A stretch of DNA of 64,000 nt from Alkalihalophilus pseudofirmus OF4 (GTDB taxonomy: Bacteria > Bacillota > Bacilli > Bacillales > Bacillaceae_D), in contig NC_013791.2 of the NCBI RefSeq assembly GCF_000005825.2, positions 2,542,001 through 2,606,000 of the forward strand, written 5' to 3'. The notes beneath the pieces are model-generated. The model was not told where the DNA came from. It did not search any database and saw nothing but the letters and a program-made list of their open reading frames with translations. Positions 43,740 to 51,491 of the stretch are shown here, one piece after another. Within the stretch, counting starts at the first letter, position 1, and each line of letters opens with the position of its first letter. The position numbers were made by a program, and so were the translations under genes.

Positions 43740-44695
43740 TGGTCCCTCACCACAGCCGCTTTAGAAGACGATAATTTTTCTCTTTTATTAAATGTATGGA
43801 TCTTTTTAACCACACCCGGCCTTGTCGTTCTCGTTAGTTCAATAGCTAAATCAAAGGCACCAAATTGCATTAATTCTTTTAATGCCGGCCTCTTTAGTAC
43901 ATCATCGATTGTGTGACCATGAACTGTCGTTATCACCCCAACCCCTGCATGGACAGCCTCTTGAACAGCGAGCACATCTTCCACTCGTCCAATTTCATCA
44001 ACAATTAACACATCAGGGCTCATAGAGCGGATCATCATCATCATCCCTTCCGCTTTCGGACATCCATCTAGTACATCGATGCGTGGTCCTAGTTGATGTT
44101 GCGGAACGCCTCGCATACTAGCACAAATTTCAGAACGTTCATCGATGATCCCGACTTTCAACGGAGCAATTCCTCTCTTTTCATCCCCCTCACTAATCAG
44201 CCTGGCTACATCTCTCAATATTGTCGTTTTACCGGTTTGCGGAGGGCCGATGAAAAGGGTGTTCAGCCATCTGTTTTCAAATAAATAATGTATGAGCCGA
44301 TCGGCCATTCCAATGGACTGCCTGGCTATTCGGATGTTAAAGGAGCTTACATCCCGAATCGTTTTCACTTCTCCCCTCTCTAAGATGACTTTTCCTGCAA
44401 GCCCAACACGATGTCCGCCATGAATCGTTATAAATCCTTTTTTCAACTCTTCTTCAAATGCATAAAGGGAGTGCTGGCTTAATTGACTTAATAAGAGCTG
44501 TCCTTCTTTTGGCTGGACAATATACATAGAACCATCATCATTTGTGGGATAAAAAGGTTTTCCGCGGGCGACCACTTCAAGAGGGCGGGCAATCCGGATG
44601 CGAATCTCTTCGACATCATTTATTATGGCTGCAGGTATTTGCCGAAGTACTACTCTTATCGACTCAGGTACTACAGCTAAAATGTCATCTAACAC
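43736..44695 (-). CDS. spoIIIAA: Stage III sporulation ATPase SpoIIIAA
   Basis: A secretion-type ATPase of the SpoIIIA system. Walker A is GPPQTGKTTILRDVAR near residue 146, Walker B is VLIVDEIGR near 222, and the GGHRVGLAGKV block precedes the ATPase domain. Length 319 is normal. It is the first gene of the spoIIIA operon, 11 bases after yqhV. Confidence 0.95.
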   Translation of the reverse strand: MLDDILAVVPESIRVVLRQIPAAIINDVEEIRIRIARPLEVVARGKPFYPTNDDGSMYIVQPKEGQLLLSQLSQHSLYAFEEELKKGFITIHGGHRVGLAGKVILERGEVKTIRDVSSFNIRIARQSIGMADRLIHYLFENRWLNTLFIGPPQTGKTTILRDVARLISEGDEKRGIAPLKVGIIDERSEICASMRGVPQHQLGPRIDVLDGCPKAEGMMMMIRSMSPDVLIVDEIGRVEDVLAVQEAVHAGVGVITTVHGHTIDDVLKRPALKELMQFGAFDLAIELTRTTRPGVVKKIHTFNKREKLSSSKAAVVRDQ

Positions 44696-44706
44696 AGCAA
44701 TCCCTC

Positions 44707-44997
44707 CTACCTTTTTATCCCGATTAAAATAAGGACAACACCTGCCCCGATGAATAGAAATTTACTTAGCGACAATCGATCTGACAACCCTGTTAAGCCG
44801 ATTAAAATGGATGTAATAAAAATAGTTGGACCGACAATGGCTAACATGGCATTGACAGCGACCGCTTTTTCTACACTATTCAGCTTCAACATGAGACCAG
44901 CAGCACTTATTTCAATTAATCCAGAAAGCAATCGCAAGCCTGCCATTGCAAGCAGGGCTGCTTCTATCGATAAGAACCATGTCTTCAACACCTTCAC
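44707..44997 (-). CDS. yqhV: Small membrane protein YqhV (DUF2619)
   Basis: The 96-residue product has three hydrophobic segments (about 10-30, 45-66 and 75-93). It matches the position (between efp and spoIIIAA) and size of B. subtilis YqhV, whose function is unknown. Close spacing to spoIIIAA suggests joint expression. Confidence 0.88.
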   Translation of the reverse strand: MKVLKTWFLSIEAALLAMAGLRLLSGLIEISAAGLMLKLNSVEKAVAVNAMLAIVGPTIFITSILIGLTGLSDRLSLSKFLFIGAGVVLILIGIKR

Positions 44998-45050
44998 CTC
45001 TTGACTTTCACACTTTGTACAACCTATGTCATTTTTTCTTGATTAAGAAC

Positions 45051-45088
45051 AAAAAAAAGACGAGCACACTTATAAAAGTGTACTCGTC
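45051..45088 (-). terminator. Terminator of efp
   Basis: A 13-base stem with one mismatch (45059-45071 with 45076-45088) is followed by eight T on the minus strand, just past the efp stop. Confidence 0.9.
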
Positions 45089-45101
45089 TAAAGGGTTTGA
45101 T

Positions 45102-45659
45102 TTAGGCTCTTGAAACGTAAGCTGAGTTACGTGTATCAATAAGCAGCACATCACCTTGGTTAATAAAGAAAGGAACCTGAACAGTTAAGCCTGTTTCAAG
45201 CGTAGCTGGCTTTGTACCGCCAGAAGCTGTATCTCCTTTAATACCTGGTTCTGTTTCCGTTACTTCAAGCTCAACAGTATTTGGTACTTCCACACCAAGT
45301 GTTTCGCCTTGGTACGTCATAATTTGAACTTCCATATTTTCTTTTAAGAATTGTAATTCATGCTCAATTTGGTTTGTAGGCAGCTCAATCTGCTCAAACG
45401 ACTGATTATCCATGAAATTATGCATATCTCCACTTGCATATAAATATTGCATACGACGATTTTCAATATGAGCTTTTGATACTTTTTCACCGGCACGGAA
45501 TGTTTTTTCCTGAACAGCTCCAGTACGTAAATTACGCAATTTAGAACGTACAAAAGCTGCACCCTTACCTGGCTTTACATGTTGGAAATCCATTACTTGC
45601 CAGATCCCATTATCAACTTCAATAGTTAATCCTGTTTTAAAATCGTTTACTGAAATCAT
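45102..45659 (-). CDS. efp: Elongation factor P
   Basis: EF-P rescues ribosomes stalled at polyproline. The KOW-like N-terminal domain ([22 protein letters not shown]) has the loop with Lys32 in [12 protein letters not shown], and two OB domains follow, ending in [17 protein letters not shown]. The open frame reaches 45704, but the ATG at 45657-45659 seven bases behind GGAGGA gives the normal 185 residues. It lies downstream of papA as in B. subtilis. Confidence 0.97.
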   Translation of the reverse strand: MISVNDFKTGLTIEVDNGIWQVMDFQHVKPGKGAAFVRSKLRNLRTGAVQEKTFRAGEKVSKAHIENRRMQYLYASGDMHNFMDNQSFEQIELPTNQIEHELQFLKENMEVQIMTYQGETLGVEVPNTVELEVTETEPGIKGDTASGGTKPATLETGLTVQVPFFINQGDVLLIDTRNSAYVSRA

Positions 45660-45748
45660 TTTATCTTCCTCCATCTTTCCACCTTTTGGCTGGTGGTCAA
45701 TCACAATATTTACTATACCATAGGCTGTGTAAAGTTTCCCGAGAATTT

Positions 45749-46822
45749 TTACTCGCCAACAATCAAGAGATCTTTCGTAGATTTAGTAAATGACTTGTTT
45801 CCATCTTCTGTAATTAACGTGTCATCTTCTATTCTTGTCCCGCCGACACCCGCTACATAAATTCCAGGTTCAACTGTCACAATCATACCTGGTTCTAGAA
45901 CAGTTTCCGATTTTACAGACAGCGAAGGTCCTTCATGAACTTCTAACCCTAAACCGTGACCGGTAGAGTGGCCAAAATATTCACCATACCCTCTTTCAGT
46001 GATGTAGTCTCGTGTCAGTGCATCGGCTTGTTTTCCCGTTATACCAGGCTTAATCCCTTCCATCCCGCGTAACTGGGCCTCCAAAACGGTATGATAGATC
46101 GCCTTTAGCTCATCACTGACTTCACCTACAGCTACCGTTCTTGTGATATCTGAGCAGTACCCTTTGTAGTAAGCCCCAAAATCAAGCGTCACTAGTTCGC
46201 CTTTTTCAATCATCTTCTCACTCGCTACACCATGCGGAAGTGCAGAGCGGAAACCTGAAGCGACGATAATATCAAATGATGAACTAGCAGCTCCTTGTTT
46301 CCTCATAAAAAATTCAAGTTCATTCGATACGTCTAACTCACTGATCCCCGGTCTAATAAAACCAGTAATGTGGCTGAATGCTGCATCGGCAATTTCTGCT
46401 GCATCATTAATTAACTTAATTTCATCTGAATCTTTAAACATCCGCAGTTTCTCAATCAAACCAGACACCGGAACAAGTTTAGCTGAATCAATAAACTTCG
46501 TGTACAATTGGTGTGCTTCATATGTAAGATGGGATTGCTCAAACCCTAATGTTTTAATAGATAATGCCTCTACTTGCTTTGCTACCTCTTCAAAAATAGG
46601 TCCAGTGTGCTGAACGATCTCATATCCGGCAGCCTGCTCCCTAGCTTGCTCCATATACCTGAAGTCAGTAATAAACAAAGCCTTGTCTAATGTAATTAAA
46701 GCAACACCTGAGGAGCCGGTAAACGTTGTCATATATTGACGGTTATGACCACTTGTTACTAATAATCCCTCTACATCAGCTGACCTAAGTTGTTCTCTTA
46801 ACGCTTCAATTCGTTGTTTCAT
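45749..46822 (-). CDS. papA: Xaa-Pro aminopeptidase (M24 family)
   Basis: This metallopeptidase removes N-terminal residues before proline. The creatinase-like N-terminal domain is followed by the pita-bread domain with metal ligands Asp in [18 protein letters not shown], His in [16 protein letters not shown], and Glu in VTVEPGIYV and [10 protein letters not shown]. Length 357 fits YqhT/PapA. It starts three bases from the aroQ stop and lies just upstream of efp. Confidence 0.94.
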   Translation of the reverse strand: MKQRIEALREQLRSADVEGLLVTSGHNRQYMTTFTGSSGVALITLDKALFITDFRYMEQAREQAAGYEIVQHTGPIFEEVAKQVEALSIKTLGFEQSHLTYEAHQLYTKFIDSAKLVPVSGLIEKLRMFKDSDEIKLINDAAEIADAAFSHITGFIRPGISELDVSNELEFFMRKQGAASSSFDIIVASGFRSALPHGVASEKMIEKGELVTLDFGAYYKGYCSDITRTVAVGEVSDELKAIYHTVLEAQLRGMEGIKPGITGKQADALTRDYITERGYGEYFGHSTGHGLGLEVHEGPSLSVKSETVLEPGMIVTVEPGIYVAGVGGTRIEDDTLITEDGNKSFTKSTKDLLIVGE

Positions 46823-46824
46823 GA

Positions 46825-47259
46825 TTAATCCTCTCCTTTTACGAGCGCAGTTAATGCCATAACATAGCCATACAAACCTAGTCCTACAATCTGCCCTTTT
46901 GTTACAGGAGCTATAACAGAGTGGTGTCTAAATTCCTCACGTGTATGGACGTTTGAGATATGTACTTCTATGACTGGCAAATCAACACTAGCGATCGCAT
47001 CACGAATAGCATAGCTATAGTGGGTAAAGGCTCCTGGATTAATAATAATACCACTATATTGATCAGCGGCTTCGTGGATAGCATCAATCAATCGGCCTTC
47101 ATGATTTGATTGAACACAGGTGATTCCTACACCTAACTCTCTGGCTGCCTCTAGCAGCTGCCCCTCTAGATCTTCTAGTGTTTTGTGCCCGTATACTGCT
47201 GGTTCTCTTTTTCCTAACCGATTTAAGTTAGGACCGTTAATCACCATAAATTGTTTCAT
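46825..47259 (-). CDS. aroQ: Type II 3-dehydroquinate dehydratase
   Basis: AroQ performs the third step of the shikimate pathway. The 144 residues start with the FMVINGPNLNRLGKREP block carrying the catalytic Tyr loop (VYGHKTL), and have INPGAFTHYSYAIRDAI and the catalytic His in EVHISNVHTREEFRHHSV. The ATG at 47257-47259 behind GGGGGG is preferred to the frame opening at 47277. Confidence 0.96.
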   Translation of the reverse strand: MKQFMVINGPNLNRLGKREPAVYGHKTLEDLEGQLLEAARELGVGITCVQSNHEGRLIDAIHEAADQYSGIIINPGAFTHYSYAIRDAIASVDLPVIEVHISNVHTREEFRHHSVIAPVTKGQIVGLGLYGYVMALTALVKGED

Positions 47260-47372
47260 CGTTACCCCCCGCTTCAATGATACGATCTGACCGCGTTCTA
47301 CTTATTTCATCATAAGTGTAACATTTAGCGATATCATATAGGAAGAAGTTAGCAACGTTTGTTACAAAATAT

Positions 47373-47897
47373 TTAGTCTTTTTCACCATTTTCTTCGTTT
47401 TGATTGTTTGATAATTCATGATGTTGCTCAGCATATTCATAGGAAACCGAATATCCGATAAACACTCCATATAGAATATATAAACAAAGAGAGGTGACTA
47501 TTGTGTTTGAGTCTAAATTTTGTACCGTTTTTAAGCCTGGGAAAAAAGGGTTAAAAACATAAAATACAAGGCCCCATAAAATAGCTCCAAATCCTACACC
47601 AGCCCACACGCTAAGGACCTTTTGCAAAATAACTTTATATAAAAAAGCAACCCCTATCGAAATTACAGCTATAACAACTACTCCAGTCCATTGTCCAATA
47701 TAGGTATTTTTCCAGTCACCAAGAGCCCATGGCATTAAAACTAGAGCAGGTCCTACTCTTATAAAATTAAAATAAAAGGCAAAGTACCCTACTAATGACC
47801 AAATAAGCCCCCCGAAAAAGCCAATTATCACAACCTTAACTGGAAAAGACATTTGCTGTTCTTTTTCATTTTGTTCTAACTGTTCGTTCTGTTCCAA
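47373..47897 (-). CDS. yqhR: Conserved membrane protein YqhR
   Basis: The product of about 174 residues has a hydrophilic N-terminus rich in Glu, Gln and Asn, four membrane segments (about 18-38, 60-85, 95-115 and 135-155) and a charged tail. It matches YqhR in position upstream of aroQ (yqhS). The frame is open from 47972 but the TTG at 47895-47897, eight bases behind GGAGGTGG, is the likely start. Function unknown. Confidence 0.8.
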   Translation of the reverse strand: MEQNEQLEQNEKEQQMSFPVKVVIIGFFGGLIWSLVGYFAFYFNFIRVGPALVLMPWALGDWKNTYIGQWTGVVVIAVISIGVAFLYKVILQKVLSVWAGVGFGAILWGLVFYVFNPFFPGLKTVQNLDSNTIVTSLCLYILYGVFIGYSVSYEYAEQHHELSNNQNEENGEKD

Positions 47898-48140
47898 CTT
47901 AACCACCTCCACTCCTAGTATGTCCAGCCTTTTAAATGGTTCATGCAAAAATGTTAGAATAAGTCCATTCATGATTTCATCTATATTCTTTTTTGGAATT
48001 TCATAAAAACCTGTTAAATCATTGAATGGGCTGGGCTGCTTTTGTGTAGAATGTAGAGGGATATGAATAAGAAGGATTTGAATTAGATAGAGGATTTAAA
48101 AGAATTGGTGTAGAATAATAATTATAATGAATGTTTGGTC

Positions 48141-48182
48141 TTAATTGTTTGAGCTTAATTGTTTGGGCTTAATTGTTTGATT
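48141..48182 (+). repeat. Three 14-bp tandem repeats in a gene-free stretch
   Basis: Three copies of TTAATTGTTTG followed by three variable bases (48141-48154, 48155-48168, 48169-48182) lie in the AT-rich 47898-48326 interval between the divergent yqhR and yqhP. Nothing else is recognised there apart from the expected promoters. Confidence 0.75.
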
Positions 48183-48326
48183 TCACTTTAATTAGGGAAA
48201 AGAATAGAAATACAGTGAACTCTACATGATCATTGACACAGTAAATAATACATTCTTTAAAGTATAAGACACACAACTTATTCTCTTATAGCAAGCAATA
48301 TATACTTATCACGGAGGTGAGCTCGT

Positions 48327-48743
48327 ATGCAGCGTACTATGCAAATGGTTGTTTTAGCAGTCGTTGCCTTAGCTGTTATCGGACTTGGCTATCAAATGAT
48401 TTATAATCCAATAGGGTTATTGACGCGAGTACTATTTATCGCAGGTTTTGTGGCGGTCATATTTTTCTTGTATCGTCTCTATCTTGCCAAGCGATTCGGC
48501 ACCCCCATTATGCCAAAGCGACAAGGACCTAGCCGCTCACAACTTAAAAAAGCAAAACGTACGAGTACAGTCACAAAAGCCACACCTTCAAGAGGTCCAA
48601 ATTTCTTCAAAGCGACAAATGGAACATCGGCTGTCAAAAAGAAAGCTCCTTATCCAAAATCCGCTATAAAAAAACGTGCAGACCATAATTTCACAGTCAT
48701 TGAGGGTAAAAAGAATAAAAAGAAGAACCGCGCTTTATTTTAA
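48327..48743 (+). CDS. yqhP: SA1362-family protein YqhP
   Basis: The 138-residue product has two N-terminal membrane helices (about 5-25 and 33-50) and a long very basic cytoplasmic tail rich in Lys, Arg and Ser. It agrees with the SA1362/YqhP family in layout and position. GGAGGTGA precedes the ATG. Unlike B. subtilis, no yqhQ-type gene is present between it and yqhR. Function unknown. Confidence 0.82.
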   Translation: MQRTMQMVVLAVVALAVIGLGYQMIYNPIGLLTRVLFIAGFVAVIFFLYRLYLAKRFGTPIMPKRQGPSRSQLKKAKRTSTVTKATPSRGPNFFKATNGTSAVKKKAPYPKSAIKKRADHNFTVIEGKKNKKKNRALF

Positions 48744-48759
48744 AAGCACGGTTCTTTTT
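48723..48759. terminator. Two-way terminator between yqhP and the patatin gene
   Basis: A stem of about 14 pairs with one bulge, AAGAACCG with CGGTTCTT outermost, includes the yqhP stop codon and ends in a T-run on the plus strand; A-rich sequence on the other side allows use by the converging gene. Confidence 0.75.
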
Positions 48760-49654
48760 AGTAGCGCCACCCTTTTAAGAACATCTCCGTCTGTCCTTTT
48801 CCTAGGGCTACAAGTTTATCTTTTTCTTGGTCCGACATTTCAAAATCAGTCGCACTCACATCAACCACAGGTATAAATACAATATTTTTTGCATGATCTG
48901 CAGCAATATATTTTGAGTCATGTGCTTTTGTCATTGTGTTAAAGAGGGCTCTATATAGAGAGATGGCATTCTTAATATCATTGGGCGGCATTTGCTCAGT
49001 TGAAGGTGATAATTGAAATCCGATGACAGGCCGCTTCCATTTCTTAGTTCTACCGTCCATGAACAGCCACATAGGAAAATTACTTAAGATGCCCCCATCT
49101 ACTACATACGACCTTGCCCCATTTTTAGTCCGGTCGTAAATTTTAACCGGTTCAAAGAAAAAAGGTATACTGCAGCTCATTCTAACCGCCCGGGCTACGG
49201 AAAATTTTTCAGGAAGCTGCCCGTAGAGAGGCAGGTCATCTGGCAGGACCATCAGTCTGTTTTGTGAGAGATCTGATGCGATAATTCTCAGAGAATCTTT
49301 TGGAAGGTCTGCAAAGGTTCGAATGCCTTTTTTCTTCAACACACAGCTAAGCCATTCCTCAAGAGCATCCCCTTTATAGATCCCTAACTTAAAATAAAGG
49401 TGCACCCATTTTGCTGCTTGAAAGGGCAGCCATGACATCCTCTCATCCTTAAAAGCCTCAATATCTAATTCATTTAATAACGATAATAATTCCTTACTCG
49501 TGTAGCCTGCTTTAATCAAGGCTGCTACAATAGACCCTGCGCTTGTTCCAGCAATGCGGGTAAATTCGTATCCTCGCTCCTCCATCACTTCTAGCGCCCC
49601 AACAAATGCATAAGCTTTAACACCGCCGCCTGCAAACACGCCATCTACTTTCAT
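48758..49654 (-). CDS. yqhO: Patatin-like phospholipase/acyl hydrolase (YqhO)
   Basis: This predicted serine hydrolase of 298 residues shows the oxyanion loop GGGVKAYAFVGAL at the start, the nucleophile elbow GTSAGS near residue 38 and the catalytic Asp in VVDGGILSNFP near 185, making the Ser-Asp dyad of patatins. No signal peptide is seen, so it probably acts on the inner side of the membrane. It converges with yqhP at a shared terminator. The substrate is unknown. Confidence 0.88.
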   Translation of the reverse strand: MKVDGVFAGGGVKAYAFVGALEVMEERGYEFTRIAGTSAGSIVAALIKAGYTSKELLSLLNELDIEAFKDERMSWLPFQAAKWVHLYFKLGIYKGDALEEWLSCVLKKKGIRTFADLPKDSLRIIASDLSQNRLMVLPDDLPLYGQLPEKFSVARAVRMSCSIPFFFEPVKIYDRTKNGARSYVVDGGILSNFPMWLFMDGRTKKWKRPVIGFQLSPSTEQMPPNDIKNAISLYRALFNTMTKAHDSKYIAADHAKNIVFIPVVDVSATDFEMSDQEKDKLVALGKGQTEMFLKGWRY

Positions 49655-49735
49655 TCACATCCCCCCACTACGTTACCATATGTAGAGATGGGCTTGGATG
49701 TTTCCTAAAAAGTTTAATTCTAGTAAGAAAACAAA

Positions 49736-49760
49736 ATAACCATAGAGGCTCTATGGTTAT
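49736..49760 (-). terminator. Terminator of mntR
   Basis: A perfect 12-base stem (49736-49747 with 49749-49760; a larger loop forms in practice) lies after the mntR stop, with TTTTGTTTTC following on the minus strand. Confidence 0.7.
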
Positions 49761-49784
49761 CGTTCATTTCACTAATCATATTCG

Positions 49785-50207
49785 CTAGTCTTCTTCATTC
49801 TTTTTTTGGACATGTTTTAATTCTTCAATCCGTTTTTTATCTTCTTGGAAGAATTGCACTAAATCCCCAATACGATCAATCGCATCCCAGCTGAGATGAT
49901 GTTCAATTCCTTCAACATCTTGATAAATATGTTGTTCTTCCACACCGATTAACCTCATGAAGTCTTCAAGCAGTTCGTGGCGATAGACAAGCCGCTTTCC
50001 TACTTTTTTTCCTTTAGCAGTTAAAACCAATCCTCTGTACCTTTCATAAATAAGATACTCGCTTTTATCAAGTTTTTGAACCATTTTAGTCACAGAAGAA
50101 GGGTGTACCTCAAGTGCCTCAGCAATATCTGAAACGCGAGCGTACCCTTTGTCTTCAATTAAGATATAAATTCGTTCTAAATAATCTTCCATACTAGGTG
50201 TCGGCAT
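49785..50207 (-). CDS. mntR: Manganese transport regulator MntR
   Basis: MntR is a DtxR-family repressor of manganese uptake genes. The N-terminal winged helix starts [16 protein letters not shown] (Asp8 and Glu11 are metal ligands) with [16 protein letters not shown] as the recognition region. The dimer domain has [14 protein letters not shown] (His77) and [10 protein letters not shown] (Glu99, Glu102, His103). Length 140 is typical. No manganese transporter is adjacent. Confidence 0.95.
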   Translation of the reverse strand: MPTPSMEDYLERIYILIEDKGYARVSDIAEALEVHPSSVTKMVQKLDKSEYLIYERYRGLVLTAKGKKVGKRLVYRHELLEDFMRLIGVEEQHIYQDVEGIEHHLSWDAIDRIGDLVQFFQEDKKRIEELKHVQKKNEED

Positions 50208-50358
50208 AGGGTCCCCTCCATTTATTCAACAAACACGCAAGAGACGCGTTTGCCCACCATTAATCGATCCATGCAGTCATCATTTCTATATTACTACAGA
50301 AGGGGAACCAGAGACAATGTTAATTCCTATTTATGTGTGGATGTTGATCACATAAAAT

Positions 50359-51384
50359 TCACGTAAAATACTCGATTTTTGCTTCCGGAAAGAAGCGTTC
50401 AATATAGGATTGAATCGTTTCTCTCAAGGTAGTAGCTTCATCATCCTTATATACGTATTTACCTCTTCCGTATTTACCCCACTTATATTTTCGTTCTTCT
50501 TCATTCATTTCTAATTTCGATTTAGGGTAACGTTTTTGAATAACTCTTTTGGCTGTCTTCGTAAAACGGTGCTGAATCATTTCAAACGTTAGATCCTTTT
50601 TAGCATAGTGCGGCAAGGTCGCTTCAAGACGTTCAAATAAATCAAGGTATCCCGCCTCCCAATCCTCATGCAAAATTAAAGGGGCTACAATAAAACCTAA
50701 CGGATAATCAGCCTTAGCCACCTTGCCTGCTGCCTCAATACGCTCAAGAAAGGAGGAAGTTCCTGGTTCAAAGCTCTTTATGACATGGTCTGAATTGACA
50801 CTAAAACGAAACCTCGTATTTCCATTATGTTTTGCATCAAGTAAATGATCGACATGATTGTACTTCGTTACAAATCGAAGGCGGCCATTTTCTGTCTTGC
50901 CAATATGTTCAATCGTTTTCTTAAGTGAATGAGTGAGATGATCAATTCCAACAATATCTGATGTACAGGCCGCTTCAAAACGGGTAATTTCATCTCCTCT
51001 TTCTTTTATATACTTATCCGCACTTTCAAAAATCTCATCTAAATTAACATACGTTCTAATGTATGGCTTATCACCAAGAGTGGTTTGCAGGTAACAGTAA
51101 TGACAGTGCCCCATACACCCTGTGGCAAGAGGAATAGCATATTCTGCAGAAGGTTTTGAAGTATCAAACTTCAGCGTTTTTCGTACACCTACAACCAGTG
51201 TTGATTTAGCATTTCGATATTTTTGCAGGTCATTGTCTCCTGGAATGTTGCGTACTTGGTTATGTGAAGTCGTTTCTCTAATTTCAACATCCATTTTCTC
51301 AAACTTTTCTTTTAATGCTTTGCCGAGCGGATATTCAAGAGCTCCCGGCTCAAAATAGACGAGCTGTGGTGAGAATGGTTTCAT
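50359..51384 (-). CDS. splB: Spore photoproduct lyase
   Basis: This radical-SAM enzyme reverses the thymine dimer-like spore photoproduct during germination. The iron-sulfur motif is CMGHCHYC near residues 90-97, and the hydrogen-donor Cys lies in EAACTSDIVGIDHL near 140. Length 341 matches SplB. AAAAGGAGGAGAG precedes the ATG. No splA lies upstream. Sigma-G control is expected from the family, but no promoter was confirmed. Confidence 0.95.
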   Translation of the reverse strand: MKPFSPQLVYFEPGALEYPLGKALKEKFEKMDVEIRETTSHNQVRNIPGDNDLQKYRNAKSTLVVGVRKTLKFDTSKPSAEYAIPLATGCMGHCHYCYLQTTLGDKPYIRTYVNLDEIFESADKYIKERGDEITRFEAACTSDIVGIDHLTHSLKKTIEHIGKTENGRLRFVTKYNHVDHLLDAKHNGNTRFRFSVNSDHVIKSFEPGTSSFLERIEAAGKVAKADYPLGFIVAPLILHEDWEAGYLDLFERLEATLPHYAKKDLTFEMIQHRFTKTAKRVIQKRYPKSKLEMNEEERKYKWGKYGRGKYVYKDDEATTLRETIQSYIERFFPEAKIEYFT

Positions 51385-51449
51385 GTTCTCTCCTCCTTTT
51401 CTTTTAGAATGTGCAAAAAACCAGCATTCATCATGCCAGTATTTAGAAC

Positions 51450-51484
51450 AAAAAAAAGAAGATGAGCCTTGTTAGCTCATCTTC
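51450..51484 (-). terminator. Terminator of nrdJ
   Basis: A perfect ten-base stem (51458-51467 with 51475-51484) and a run of eight T on the minus strand follow the nrdJ stop. Confidence 0.85.
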
Positions 51485-51491
51485 ATCTTCA

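Noticed and set aside
48141-48182. 14-bp repeats as a possible CRISPR remnant
   Set aside because: The units are too short and have no spacers.
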